Source: Kitasatospora sp044457565
GTDB taxonomy: Bacteria > Actinomycetota > Actinomycetes > Streptomycetales > Streptomycetaceae
Length of the DNA stretch: 64,000 nucleotides
Direction: 5' to 3'
NCBI RefSeq assembly: GCF_044457565.1
Contig: NZ_JBITGZ010000034.1
Span: forward strand, 1-64,000
Part shown: piece by piece, positions 29,298 through 38,574 of the stretch
How positions within the stretch are numbered: position 1 is the first letter of the stretch
Layout of the letters: the number at the start of each line of letters is the position of its first letter
Position numbers and translations under genes: made by a program
Notes under the pieces: generated by a model
Told to the model about the DNA's origin: nothing
The model's input: the letters and a program-made list of their open reading frames with translations, nothing else
Database searches by the model: none

Positions 29298-29378
29298 TCG
29301 GCGTCGTCCGGCCGCTTCGCGGCGGAGAACACAGACCGGTGGTCGCGTTGACGAGGCGGAAGCCGGCGGGCCCGCTGC

Positions 29379-29777
29379 TCACTGACGCGGAGGGGCTGCT
29401 GGTCGTGGCCGTCTCAGGTCGGCCGGGTGCGACGGCAGGGATGCCAGGGGGTGCGGTGGCGGGCGGAGTTCGGCCTCGCCCAGGCCCCCAGGCCAGGGTG
29501 ACCTGCCAGGCGGGGTGGGCCGGTCGGGCAGCCTCGATCCGCGCCAGGCGGGACCGCGCGCCACGGAGGTCCAGGGGCCCCGCCCGGCCTGTTCAACGAG
29601 GCGATGAACCGCATCGATGCGCGAGTAGTCAAGGGCAGCGCTGCGCACAAGCCGGATCTCGGTCAGGGGTACCGCTCGCGGCCCGCTGCGGTAGGACAGC
29701 GAGAGGGAGCCGGCGGTGACGTCCGCCGCGCAGCCGTGCAGTCCCAGGGCTGCCGCCATCGCGGTCGTCGTCGCCAC
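29379..29777 (-). CDS. Possible small hypothetical protein
   Basis: The N-terminal half (LHGCAADVTAGSLSLSYRSG, then PRAVPLTEIRLVRSAALDYS) looks protein-like, but the C-terminal half is Pro/Arg-rich and of low quality. No family is recognised and there is no clear ribosome site. It may be a relic next to the tRNA-Thr fragment. The remainder of 29298-29822 has nothing else. Confidence 0.25.
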   Translation of the reverse strand: MATTTAMAAALGLHGCAADVTAGSLSLSYRSGPRAVPLTEIRLVRSAALDYSRIDAVHRLVEQAGRGPWTSVARGPAWRGSRLPDRPTPPGRSPWPGGLGEAELRPPPHPLASLPSHPADLRRPRPAAPPRQ

Positions 29778-29822
29778 GACGTCGGCCGCGATGCCAGCAG
29801 CACTGCCCGCACACCGGGTGGT

Positions 29823-29864
29823 CTCGTAGTGTGGAGGTCGCGGGTTCCAATCCCGTAGGCGGCA
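29823..29864 (+). other. 3' half of a tRNA-Thr(CGT) gene; probable attachment-site remnant
   Basis: The fragment runs from an anticodon loop CTCGTAG through the 3' strand TGTGG, variable loop AGGTC, T arm GCGGG-TTCCAAT-CCCGT, acceptor strand AGGCGGC and discriminator A at 29864. The preceding bases do not pair with TGTGG, and no D arm is present. A tRNA 3' half with this boundary is again typical of integrative-element ends. Unlike the Pro fragment at 12275, I see no integrase beside it. Confidence 0.75.
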
Positions 29865-29869
29865 CAGTG

Positions 29870-29904
29870 AAGCCCAAGTCAGACATTGCCTGACCTGGGC
29901 TTTT
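29870..29904 (+). terminator. Terminator after the tRNA-Thr fragment
   Basis: AAGCCCA-A-GTCAG (29870-29882) pairs with CTGAC-C-TGGGCTT (29890-29902) with one mismatch, and the stem ends in TTTT. It is a good rho-independent terminator that probably belonged to the tRNA-Thr locus. Confidence 0.75.
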
Positions 29905-30276
29905 GTGGTTTCGGCCAGCCCGGGGCCGCGGGGCGTCCAACTGCTTGCCAGCCGTCCTCGGGCGAACGAACACTCAGCTTCCAGAGGCCGTCCAGGTTCA
30001 CCCGGGACAGTCTTCGTGCACGGGAGCTACGGCGTGTTCGGAGGCATTGTGAGTCTGCGATCAGAAGGCATGGGTCTGGGTGCGCGGCAGGGTGGACGGC
30101 GCTCCGGCGTGGTCCGTACCTTGAGTGCGGACCAGCCCGCGGAGGCCGACACCCGGTCCGAGGAGTTGGATGACTGGCATCAGTCCCTCGAGGCCACCCT
30201 CACTCCGATCGTGTCCATGATGGCGTCGATCCTGTCGCTCGCGGCCGGCAGCCAGAGGCGAAAGGCATGAGCTCGG
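29905..30276 (+). other. Region with one weak open frame
   Basis: A plus-strand frame ending at 30270 could start at the GTG at 30049. Its end (RSEELDDWHQSLEATLTPIV, then SMMASILSLAAG) looks helical. There is no recognisable domain and no convincing ribosome site. It is convergent with the PadR gene. Confidence 0.25.
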
Positions 30277-30987
<711 letters not shown>

Positions 30988-31044
30988 CTGCCGTTCAACT
31001 CCTAGATGACTGATGCCAAGGGCTTCCTGGCGCGCATGAGATGA

Positions 31045-31565
31045 GGCGAGGGAGTCCAAATGGTCGGTTGCGAAGCCTGACCTGGACTCCCTCGCCACCG
31101 CACTCTATGTGAAGACCGTCGACCCGCTGAAGGAAGCGCTGCATCTGCCCGTGGCGTCCCGAGATCGGCATCGCGCCCCGGCCCAGTGACGCCGAGTTGG
31201 TCACTCTGGCCGTGATGCAGGCCCTGCCCGGGTTCACATCCGCTGCTGGATCCGCCACGCCACCCCCCACCTGCGGCTCCTGTTCCCGTACCTGCCCGGG
31301 CAGTCGGGCTACAACCGGCGACTGCGCAAGGCCGCCGACCTGATCGCACGGGTCAACCGGCTGCTGGTGACCGACACCTCGCTGTGGACCGACACCGTGT
31401 GGGTCGTCGCCTTCACTCCGGTGGAATGCGTGCGCTCCCGCGAGACAGCCAAGCGCTCCGACCTGGCCGTATGGGCCGAGTACGGCTACTGCGCCAGCCA
31501 CTCCCGCTACTTCCGGGGCCTGTGCCTGCACCTGGCGTGCACCCTGCACGGCCTGCCCGTCATCT
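31045..31565 (+). pseudogene. IS982-type transposase remnant with an inverted repeat
   Basis: The plus strand reads DLDSLATALYVKTVDPLKEA, then, after frame changes, DTSLWTDTVWVVAFTPVECV, RSRETAKRSDLAVWAEYGYC and ASHSRYFRGLCLHLACTLHG. This resembles actinomycete IS982-family transposases, broken early by frameshifts and cut at about 31565 where IS5-type sequence begins. A perfect 14-bp inverted repeat (31045-31058 with 31083-31096) overlaps its 5' end. Confidence 0.7.
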
Positions 31566-31576
31566 TACTGATCGTT

Positions 31577-32166
31577 TCAGAATGCCTTCCGGAGTCGGCG
31601 GAGGCAGATGATGCTGCAGGCGAGGTCGAGCAGGCCTTGGTGCAGGTCGGCTCGGCGCTCGTAGCGGATGCGGAGTCGTTTGAACTGGTGAAGTAAGGCG
31701 AAGGTCCGCTCGACGACCCGGCGGGTGCGTCCGAGGCCGGAGCCGTGGGCGACACCACGTCGGGCGATGAGCGGCTTGATGCCACGCTTCCACAGCAGGC
31801 GACGGTATTTGTCCACGTGGTGTTCGGACCCGGGGCGGCCTCGGTCGACGGGTGAGGGGCCGACAAGATCCTCCCTTTGAGGGCCCTGACGTGGGAGCCG
31901 TCGATCGCCGCATCGTCCATGTCCAGCAGGCCACTTGCCCGCAGCTCGGCGAGGAGTGCCTCGTGCAGGCGGGGCCAGACGCCGGCCTCGGTCCAGTCCC
32001 GCAGCCTTCGCCAGCTGCTCACCCCGGAGCACCCCACGACCTGGGTCGGGACGTCGCGCCAGGCCACCCCTTTGCGCAGCACGTAGACGATGCCGGCCAG
32101 CGCGACGCGGGCCGGTACCGGCAGTCGCCCGGGGTGGCGATGGCGCCGGGCCGGTCGGCCGTCCAC
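31577..32166 (-). pseudogene. IS5-family transposase, frameshifted and internally deleted
   Basis: The minus strand starts with LPVPARVALAGIVYVLRKGV, then AWRDVPTQVVGCSGVSSWRR and LLDMDDAAIDGSHVRALKG. In a second frame it continues GPSPVDRGRPGSEHHVDKYR and RVVERTFALLHQFKRLRIRY. Compared with the family, about 60 codons around the second catalytic Asp are missing. The element disrupted or landed in the IS982-type gene on its left. Confidence 0.78.
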
Positions 32167-32374
32167 GCAACCGACCCGACGCGGTTGCCGGGGACATGGC
32201 CTACTCGTCCCGCGGCAACCGCACCCACCTGCGCAAACGTCGCATCGAGGCGGTCATCCCGGAGAAGAGGGACCACGCCGCCCACCGGAAGAACAAGGGC
32301 TCCAAGGGCGGCCGACTCGTCAGCCACGATGCAGAGCTCTACAAGGAACGGAACACCGTCACCCGGCCCACCTG
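32162..32374 (+). pseudogene. C-terminal fragment of another IS5-family transposase
   Basis: The plus strand reads DMAYSSRGNRTHLRKRRIEA, then VIPEKRDHAAHRKNKGSKGG and RLVSHDAELYKERNTVTR, a conserved stretch of IS5/IS1182-like transposases around the D and E catalytic residues. It is opposite in orientation to the neighbouring IS5-type relic and lacks both ends. Confidence 0.75.
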
Positions 32375-32395
32375 ATGATCACGGCGATACGCGCC

Positions 32396-33178
32396 CTAGT
32401 CCGTGATGCCGGTACCTCCGAGTCCGTCCAGGTTGCCGCCGTTGAGTAGCACGATGCGGCCGGAGACGCTACTGGCCCATAATGAGGCGCTGCCGCTGCC
32501 GCTGCCGATGTCGCCCTTGGCCTTGTGGTGTCCCGGTATCTTAACCGGGATGATTCCCCTGAACTGGCTGGAAACCCGTCCGTTGCCGGACTCCAGGTGA
32601 ACCCTGGCATCAGCCGTCTCCGGCAGGCAGATGCTGATGTCACCCGACACGCTCGACAGTTTCAGCGCTCGGGTCCTGCGGGGTGTGGCGTACAGGGCGA
32701 CGGTGCCGGACACCGACCTGATCTCGACGTCGCCGCTCAGGTTGATGGCGTCCACGTGCCCCGAGGAGGTCTCCACCTCGACCGCGCCGGACAGCTGGTT
32801 CAGCGTGGTCCCGCCCTCCCCGTTGTGCACCTGGACCTCGCCCCGGCTGTCGCTGGCCAGTACCTCGGCGGAAACGGACCACAGGTCGAGATTGCAATCG
32901 CGGGGCACCGCAAGATATATGACGGCATGTTGAGATGGTCGGTGGCGCAGTCGGCCCTTCGTGACCTGTTGCCAGCCGGTGCCATGGTGCCCCAGGAAGA
33001 GCAGGCCGTCCCGGCGCTGGACGCTGATCGGGTGCCGGTCGATCTCGGACACGTCCAGCGTGACGTTGTCGTCGTCCGTCCCGATCACCTGGATGCGTCC
33101 CCTGGCGATGAAGGACCGGACGGTTGTCACCCCCTCCAGCGTCATGCGCCGCGGTCGATCGATCTTCAAGTGCGTCAT
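32396..33178 (-). CDS. DUF4097-like beta-repeat protein
   Basis: The protein is 260 aa from the ATG at 33178. It has the repeating Gly/Ser-rich beta pattern of DUF4097/adhesin-like beta-helix proteins: VEVETSSGHVDAINLSGDVE, IRSVSGTVALY, LKLSSVSGDISICLPETADA. There is no signal peptide or transmembrane helix. The role is unknown; in Streptomyces such genes often accompany regulators. It is transcribed away from the polyketide cluster and downstream of the MarR gene on the same strand (139-bp gap), so it may belong to the cluster's left edge. Confidence 0.8.
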   Translation of the reverse strand: MTHLKIDRPRRMTLEGVTTVRSFIARGRIQVIGTDDDNVTLDVSEIDRHPISVQRRDGLLFLGHHGTGWQQVTKGRLRHRPSQHAVIYLAVPRDCNLDLWSVSAEVLASDSRGEVQVHNGEGGTTLNQLSGAVEVETSSGHVDAINLSGDVEIRSVSGTVALYATPRRTRALKLSSVSGDISICLPETADARVHLESGNGRVSSQFRGIIPVKIPGHHKAKGDIGSGSGSASLWASSVSGRIVLLNGGNLDGLGGTGITD

Positions 33179-33317
33179 CGCGCTCCTTCGTTCCCATGGA
33201 CCGCCACGCCTGGTTCGGAGTCGATGAAGCCCCGGTGGGGATATCTCTGACGGGGGCAGGGGTATCCCCACCGAGGCGGCCAGTGGGCGGTTACCTTGAT
33301 CGGTATCCGGTGCGGTG

Positions 33318-33815
33318 TCAGCTGCGGTCAGCAGGCATGCCGGTGCTCTGCTGGAGCTTCGTCGCCTCGTTGTGGGTGGTCTCCGCCGCGCGGCTGACGA
33401 AGTCGAGGACCAGTGCCAGCTCGCGGTCGTCGTAGCGGGAGCACAGCTCCATCATCGAGTCCGTTATCGAACCGAAGAGTCCGACGACCTTGTCGGGCAC
33501 GCTCGGGTTGACAACGATGATCACCTTTCGCCGGTCGTTCGGATCCTGTTCCCGGTTCACCAGCCCGGCCTTCTCCAGGCGGTTGATCACTCCGGTGATC
33601 GCGCCGGAGGTGAATCCGGAGACCTCGGCCAGCCGACCTGCGGTGATCGGCCCGGGGCCGTTGGACGCGAGGTCGAGGCACTTCAGGTCAGTTGGACTGA
33701 TGCCCAGTCTGTCGGCAATCGCCTGGTGGAACAGGACGGTCTCACCGCTGAGGCGGCGCATCTTCCACGAGAGTGCGCCGACGAGGTCCTCCCTTGGGGG
33801 CAAGCCGGTTGACAT
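33318..33815 (-). CDS. MarR-family repressor, probable regulator of the divergent exporter
   Basis: The protein is 165 aa from the ATG at 33815. The winged helix is visible in GISPTDLKCLDLASNGPGPI, AGRLAEVSGFTSGAITGVIN and RLEKAGLVNREQDPNDRRKV (DxRR wing motif). A perfect palindrome at 33834-33861 sits 18 bp upstream of its start, between it and the divergent transporter. This is the classic layout of a MarR protein that represses an exporter until a ligand, here presumably the polyketide, binds. Confidence 0.93.
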   Translation of the reverse strand: MSTGLPPREDLVGALSWKMRRLSGETVLFHQAIADRLGISPTDLKCLDLASNGPGPITAGRLAEVSGFTSGAITGVINRLEKAGLVNREQDPNDRRKVIIVVNPSVPDKVVGLFGSITDSMMELCSRYDDRELALVLDFVSRAAETTHNEATKLQQSTGMPADRS

Positions 33816-33833
33816 GCGTGCTCAATCCTCCCT

Positions 33834-33861
33834 AGTATCTTAGCTCGTAAGCTAAGATACT
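33834..33861. promoter_or_regulatory. Perfect palindromic operator for the MarR repressor
   Basis: AGTATCTTAGCT (33834-33845), the spacer CGTA and AGCTAAGATACT (33850-33861) form a perfect 12-bp dyad. It is much richer in AT than the surroundings and lies between divergent marR and transporter genes, so MarR binding there would control both. Confidence 0.85.
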
Positions 33862-34052
33862 TCATAGTGGTCGAGTTCTCAACCGTGCCGCTACTTCTTC
33901 TGACTCTCCCTCACCCAGGTCCAACTCTCCCTGGTTCAGACGGAGAACTCTGTTCATCTTGTCGGGTCGGCTCGGCAAGCATTTGGCTGTCTCACCCGCG
34001 ACTATTACGCGTTATGGCCGTCCAGTCGTGAGCAAGCAACGAGGAGACTGAT

Positions 34053-35762
34053 GTGACTGCAACCGATGTGGAAGCGCCCGCCGGTCCGGGCGGCGGCGCG
34101 GCCCAGAACTCTCGACGATGGTGGGCGCTCATCGCCTTGCTCCTGGCGAGCTTCATGGACCTGCTCGACGGGACCATCGTGAACGTGGCCATCCCGTCAC
34201 TGCAAAGGGAGTTAGGGACGAGCGACTCCGACGCCCAGTGGGTGGCCTCCGGGTACGCGCTGGCGTTCGCACTGGTGCTGATCACCGGTAGCCGGCTGGG
34301 AGACATCTTCGGCCGCAAGAACCTGTTCATGATCGGCGTGGCCGGTTTCGTGCTCTCCTCGGTCCTCTGCGGAGCGGCCCAGGGCCCCGGGATGCTGATC
34401 ATCGCCCGCGTGCTGCAGGGCGCGATGGCCGCGCTCATGGTGCCGCAGGTGCTCTCCACCCTGATGGCGACCTTCCCGCCCAAGGAAGGGGCCATGGTGG
34501 CCGGCATGTTCGGCGGGGTCTCCGGCCTCGCTGTGGTCAGTGGGCCCATGCTTGGTGCGCTGCTGATCAAGGCCGACCTGTTCGGCCTGGAGTGGCGGTC
34601 GATCTTCCTGGTCAACATCCCGGTCGGGATCATCGCGCTGATCGGCGCCGCCCTGTACATGCAGAACACCAAGTCCGAGCACGTGCAACGGGTCGACATC
34701 GTGGGCAGCCTGCTGGTCACGGCAGCCATGCTGATGCTGGTCTACCCCCTGCTCAAGGGGCGAGACCTGGGGTGGCCGGCGTGGACGTACGTGTCCATGG
34801 CGATGTCGGTTCCGGTGCTCGCGTTCTTCGCCTTCGTGCAGATCCGCAAGGCCCGCGCCAACAAGTCGCCGCTGGTTGAGATGAGCCTCTTCCGCAAGCT
34901 CCCCTTCAACGGGGGTCTGCTCATCGGGTTCCTGTTCTTCGCCGGGCTGATCGGGTTCTTCTTCGTCTTCATGATGTACCTGCAGATCGGCCGCGGCTTC
35001 GAGGTCATGCACGCGGGCCTCACCGCCCTGCCCTGGTCGCTCGGCATGGCGATCGGTTCGGCGGTCTCAGGCGCGGTCCTCGCCCCCAGGCTCGGCCGCA
35101 AGCTGCTCAGCATCGGGGCGCTGGTCATGTGTGCCGCCTTCGTCGGGCTCATTCTGACGCTGCACTACGAGGGCACCAACGCCTCGTCCTGGCAGATGCT
35201 GCCCAGCCTGCTGGTGGCCGGCCTCGGCATGGGGGCTGTTGTCTCCTCGCTGTTCGGTATCGTGCTGGCGGCCGTGGAGCCGCGGGAGATCGGGTCCGCG
35301 TCGGGTCTGGTCAACGCCATCACCCAGGTCGGGGCCTCGGCCGGCATCGCGATCCTCGGCGTCATCTTCTTCTCGCTGCTCGGCTCCCAGTCCACCGGTA
35401 TCGCGGACCGGGTGGCCCCGCAGCTGAGGGCCGAGATGTCGGCGGTGAACGTGCCCGGCACGGTCCAGGACCAGGTGATCGCGACCTTCCGGTCCTGCTA
35501 CCACGACCGGATGGTGGCGAAGGACCCGTCGCAGACGCCCGCGAGCTGCGGTGGCGCCAAGTCCGGAGACGGGGCGACCGCCCAGGTGCCGGACTCCGTC
35601 AGTAAGCAGATGGCGGCGGTGTTCGAGCACGCCGGCTCCCGGGCGAACGGTGAGAACTTCACCCTGGCGCTCCAGCGCACCCTGTGGTGCGCGGCGGGAG
35701 CCATGCTGCTGGTCTTCCTGCTCTCCTTCCTCCTCCCGGCCCGCGCGCGGAAGTGGGGATAA
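34053..35762 (+). CDS. DHA2-type MFS drug/product exporter
   Basis: The protein is 569 aa from the GTG at 34053, with a GAGGAG site. About 14 hydrophobic segments and motif A (GSRLGDIFGRKNLFMIGVAG) are visible, as is the first-helix motif LDGTIVNVAIPSLQRELGTS. A large hydrophilic loop follows residue 450, before the last helix. DHA2 antiporters use the proton gradient. Position beside a MarR gene and the polyketide operon suggests export of, and self-resistance to, the cluster product. It ends against a strong terminator shared with the convergent SDR gene. Confidence 0.93.
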   Translation: MTATDVEAPAGPGGGAAQNSRRWWALIALLLASFMDLLDGTIVNVAIPSLQRELGTSDSDAQWVASGYALAFALVLITGSRLGDIFGRKNLFMIGVAGFVLSSVLCGAAQGPGMLIIARVLQGAMAALMVPQVLSTLMATFPPKEGAMVAGMFGGVSGLAVVSGPMLGALLIKADLFGLEWRSIFLVNIPVGIIALIGAALYMQNTKSEHVQRVDIVGSLLVTAAMLMLVYPLLKGRDLGWPAWTYVSMAMSVPVLAFFAFVQIRKARANKSPLVEMSLFRKLPFNGGLLIGFLFFAGLIGFFFVFMMYLQIGRGFEVMHAGLTALPWSLGMAIGSAVSGAVLAPRLGRKLLSIGALVMCAAFVGLILTLHYEGTNASSWQMLPSLLVAGLGMGAVVSSLFGIVLAAVEPREIGSASGLVNAITQVGASAGIAILGVIFFSLLGSQSTGIADRVAPQLRAEMSAVNVPGTVQDQVIATFRSCYHDRMVAKDPSQTPASCGGAKSGDGATAQVPDSVSKQMAAVFEHAGSRANGENFTLALQRTLWCAAGAMLLVFLLSFLLPARARKWG

Positions 35763-35774
35763 GCGCCGGCAGCA

Positions 35775-35824
35775 CTGATCGCGGTGGCCCAGGACCTTGA
35801 CGCTCCTGGCTCCACCGCGATCAG
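35775..35824. terminator. Bidirectional terminator between the exporter and SDR genes
   Basis: A perfect 13-bp stem (35775-35787 with 35812-35824) encloses a second 6-bp stem, CCAGGA/TCCTGG. It separates two convergent genes and could stop transcription from both sides. Confidence 0.8.
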
Positions 35825-35841
35825 CGGCCGTGCCCCGGGTC

Positions 35842-36630
35842 CTAACGCCCCCACAGACGTTCGAAGGCGCGGTAGGACACCGAGCGCGGCAGGATCTTGC
35901 TCAGCTTGATGGCCGCCCGGTAGTGCCGCCCGGGGATGCAGACCGGCTCCCCGGACCGCACGGCCGCGATCGCCTCGCGGGCCACCTCGTCCCGGTCGAG
36001 CCAGACGAACTCCGGCAGGCGGACGCTGCGCATTCCGCCGTGCGCTCCGCCCTCACCGCGCCGGACGAAACCGGGGCAGAGCACCGTGGCGTGGACACCG
36101 GACTTGCGTGCCTCGCAGTACACCGTCTCCGTCATCGACGTAAGGAAGGCCTTGGTCGCGGCATAGGTCGCGCCCTGGGGCTGAGGGAGGAAGCCGGCAA
36201 TGGACGAGACGTTGAGGATGCCGCCGTGCCGACGGGGGATCATCATGGACAGCGCCGCGTGGGTCAGCCGCAGCGGTGCCAGCACGTTGAGGTCCACCTT
36301 CCCCAGCTCGTACTCCAGCGGCTGGTCCGCGAGCGGCCGGGGCGGACGGGAGCCGGCACCGGCGTTGTTGACCAGCAGGTCGATCGGACGGTCGGGGTCG
36401 GTCAGCCGCTCGGTGACCGCGGCCAGCTCCTCCGGCACGGTGAGGTCGGCCGTCAGCACCTCGACGGACACCTGGTAGTGGCTACGGAGCTCCTCGGCCA
36501 GGCTCTCCAGGCGGTCGCCGCGCCTCGCGACCACCACGACATCGGCCCCCTGCTCCGCCAGTCGCCGGGCCAGGCTCTGACCGATACCACTGGATGCCCC
36601 GGTCACCAGGGCGGATGTGTAGGTCACCAT
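35842..36630 (-). CDS. Short-chain dehydrogenase/reductase
   Basis: The protein is 262 aa from the ATG at 36630. The cofactor motif is in ALVTGASSGIGQSLARRLAE, NNAG in IDLLVNNAGAG, the Ser in NVSSIAGF and the catalytic YxxxK in ATYAATKAF. Arg residues after the first motif (VVVVARRGDRLE) suggest NADPH. The C-terminal extension (IPGRHYRAAIKLSKILPRSV) resembles the DltE-like/classical SDRs near lipid metabolism. The substrate is unknown and a tailoring role in the cluster is only possible. It is convergent with the exporter. Confidence 0.88.
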   Translation of the reverse strand: MVTYTSALVTGASSGIGQSLARRLAEQGADVVVVARRGDRLESLAEELRSHYQVSVEVLTADLTVPEELAAVTERLTDPDRPIDLLVNNAGAGSRPPRPLADQPLEYELGKVDLNVLAPLRLTHAALSMMIPRRHGGILNVSSIAGFLPQPQGATYAATKAFLTSMTETVYCEARKSGVHATVLCPGFVRRGEGGAHGGMRSVRLPEFVWLDRDEVAREAIAAVRSGEPVCIPGRHYRAAIKLSKILPRSVSYRAFERLWGR

Positions 36631-37115
36631 CCCGTGCCACCTCGTCTCTCGCCGGGCGCTCGCCAACCGGTCGGAGACGGAGCGCACGCCATTGTTTTGG
36701 CGACGATGCTGGCCAATGGAGCTAGCGCGCTGCTGGACAGCGGAGAGGCGGCGGCGAAACCACCGCGAGGCCCCGTCGGCTGCGACAAGCCGGCCCCGCG
36801 GGCGGGAGTTGCGGACTCCCGCCGACCGATCACGACGACGGTCACCGGACCCCGGAGGCGGGCTGCACCCCGGCGCCTGGCCATCCACCCATGGTTTTCG
36901 GTCAGGTCTGGACCATCGGTGCCGCCCGACGACGTGGGGAGAACCTCAAACCCAATGGCATCGAATCAGTTCCGATTGACGTGACTTTCCGTTCCGCCAC
37001 CGCCGCGTCCATTGAGCTGCTAGTGCGCTTACCGAGCATTGGTCAGGTCGCAGAACCAGGGCTGCGGGACCTCTTCGAGCAGGAAGAGGAGCGCGTGAAA
37101 GAGAGGGAAACTCCA
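36631..37115. other. Divergent intergenic region
   Basis: I see no gene in these 485 bp between the leftward SDR and the rightward DUF1772 gene. A plus-strand frame from 36891 is open into the DUF1772 gene, but the first 75 codons have no family resemblance. It probably holds two promoters; none could be fixed. Confidence 0.4.
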
Positions 37116-37571
37116 GTGGTCCAGCTCGTCGGAGTCGCGGTCCTGATCGGCAGCGGCCTAATATCCGGAGTGTTCTTCGCGGTGGCCGTCAGTGTTCTAC
37201 CGGCGCTGAACGCGATGACACCGGACCGCTATCTACAGGCCCATTCTCTGCTGGGCAAGGGGTATCACCCGACCATGCCGCTGTTGGTCAATGCGACCCT
37301 GGTGGCAGACATCGTGCTGGCCGTGGCAGCACCGTCCGCGACCATCCGTTCCCTCCTGATCACGTCGATCGTCGGGATCGTGGTGGTGGAGGCGGTCTCC
37401 CACCTCTGCAACGTGCCCCTGAACAACGTGGTCAGGGGCACGGACGCCGATGCCCTTCCGGCCAACTGGCAGGATCCCCGCCCCAGGTGGCGCAGGTGGC
37501 ACATGATCAGGACCGTTGCGGCGCTCGTGGTCCTGCTGCTCAACAGCCTCGCGATCACGCTCGCCAACTGA
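37116..37571 (+). CDS. DUF1772 membrane protein, anthrone-oxygenase-like (copy 1)
   Basis: The protein is 151 aa from a GTG at 37116 with GAGAGGG 8 nt upstream; a GTG at 37095 is the alternative. Four hydrophobic segments are visible, starting LVGVAVLIGSGLISGVFFAV. The conserved end of the family is present: NVPLNNVVRGTDADALPANW and WHMIRTVAALVVLLLNSLA. DUF1772 includes fungal anthrone oxidases (HypC/AflX group) that turn anthrones into anthraquinones in membranes without a bound flavin or haem. A second member is encoded at 49035, inside the core operon. Confidence 0.85.
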   Translation: MVQLVGVAVLIGSGLISGVFFAVAVSVLPALNAMTPDRYLQAHSLLGKGYHPTMPLLVNATLVADIVLAVAAPSATIRSLLITSIVGIVVVEAVSHLCNVPLNNVVRGTDADALPANWQDPRPRWRRWHMIRTVAALVVLLLNSLAITLAN

Positions 37572-37639
37572 CGGCGCCACACCGGGCCGATGCCGGGCCG
37601 GCCTCACACCTGGGCAATACTCAGTCGAAGGGAACTGTG

Positions 37640-38269
37640 ATGAGACCGTGGTTTTACACATGGCTGTACAAGCGAGGAGCCGCGTGGGAGCGCGTCGGTA
37701 TCAGCCCTGAGTTGCGCGAGCTCGTCACCGAGGGACGCATCAAGGCCCCGTTGCAGTCCGAAGGCCGTCCGCGCGCCCTTGATCTGGGCTGCGGCACCGG
37801 ATCCAACGCGGTGTTCCTCGCTCAGAACGGCTTCGACGTCGTGGGAGTCGACTTCACCGAGTTCGCCCTGGAGCGGGCCCGCGCGCGGGCCCGTGAGGCA
37901 GGCGTCGGACAGCACTGCCGATTCATCAACGGAGACCTCTCGGCGGCGGAGATCCCAGGTGTCGTCGGGCCGTTCGACCTACTTGTCGACTACGGGACCC
38001 TGGACGACACCACCGGTCCCGTGAAGCGCGGCATAGTGAACACCGTGCTGCGGCTCTCGCGCCCCGGGTCGCAGTTCTTCCACTGGTGCTTCGCGGCGGA
38101 CAAGAAGGACCTGCCCTGGGTGGCTCGCAAGAGAATGTCCAGGCTTCTTCACACGGTCATGGCACCGGGAGAATCACAGCGTCTTTTCGGCCAGGCCTTC
38201 GATGTCGAACGGCTCCCCGACCCGCCCAGGCCCGCGCACGCCGCCTGCTTCCTCATGGTGCGTCGCTGA
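37640..38269 (+). CDS. SAM-dependent methyltransferase
   Basis: The protein is 209 aa from the ATG at 37640, with GAAGGGAA upstream. The class I SAM-binding motif is LDLGCGTGSNAVFLAQNGFD, followed by VVGVDFTEFALERARARARE and an acidic post-motif. It is short, with no acceptor-specific domain, like thiopurine/small-molecule methyltransferases. It follows the DUF1772 gene on the same strand and ends in a strong hairpin. O-methylation of the polyketide or sugar is possible but cannot be read from the sequence. Confidence 0.87.
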   Translation: MRPWFYTWLYKRGAAWERVGISPELRELVTEGRIKAPLQSEGRPRALDLGCGTGSNAVFLAQNGFDVVGVDFTEFALERARARAREAGVGQHCRFINGDLSAAEIPGVVGPFDLLVDYGTLDDTTGPVKRGIVNTVLRLSRPGSQFFHWCFAADKKDLPWVARKRMSRLLHTVMAPGESQRLFGQAFDVERLPDPPRPAHAACFLMVRR

Positions 38270-38289
38270 AACCAGCGGGATCAGGCCAG

Positions 38290-38333
38290 GGCGCAGCCTG
38301 GTGAGCGGCTCGATGAGCTCACGAGGCTGCGCC
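38290..38333 (+). terminator. Terminator after the methyltransferase gene
   Basis: GGCGCAGCCT (38290-38299) pairs with AGGCTGCGCC (38324-38333), and inside it GTGAGC pairs with GCTCAC after a single mismatch. The long stable stem separates the methyltransferase unit from the SARP gene. Confidence 0.75.
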
Positions 38334-38422
38334 GCAAACGCGTGCAAATCGGGCCGTCAGCAATCGGCAAAGAGAAGTTGAGAACTGTCTGGAGGCAGAC
38401 GTCGACAGCTATGCTGCGTGCA

Positions 38423-38456
38423 AGATCGTGCCAGTGCCTAGATCGTGCCAGTACCT
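38423..38456 (+). promoter_or_regulatory. 17-bp tandem direct repeat upstream of the SARP gene
   Basis: AGATCGTGCCAGTGCCT (38423-38439) is followed immediately by AGATCGTGCCAGTACCT (38440-38456), one mismatch in 17. It lies about 120 bp upstream of the SARP start. Direct repeats are the usual binding-site form of SARP-type activators, so autoregulation or control by another regulator is possible. The remainder of 38334-38574 has no gene. Confidence 0.55.
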
Positions 38457-38574
38457 ACGGGATATCTGATGCCTGAGTTACAGTGATGTGACCGGTTCCG
38501 TCGGCGTTGCCGACCGGAAAACATACGTATGTTGCAGTGAAATAGCGTTCGAAGCTCAACGGACGGGGGACTGC

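Noticed and set aside
29629..29973. Minus-strand frame with a PPTGLEPAT-like stretch
   Set aside because: This is the well-known false protein produced by translating the reverse strand of a tRNA 3' end.
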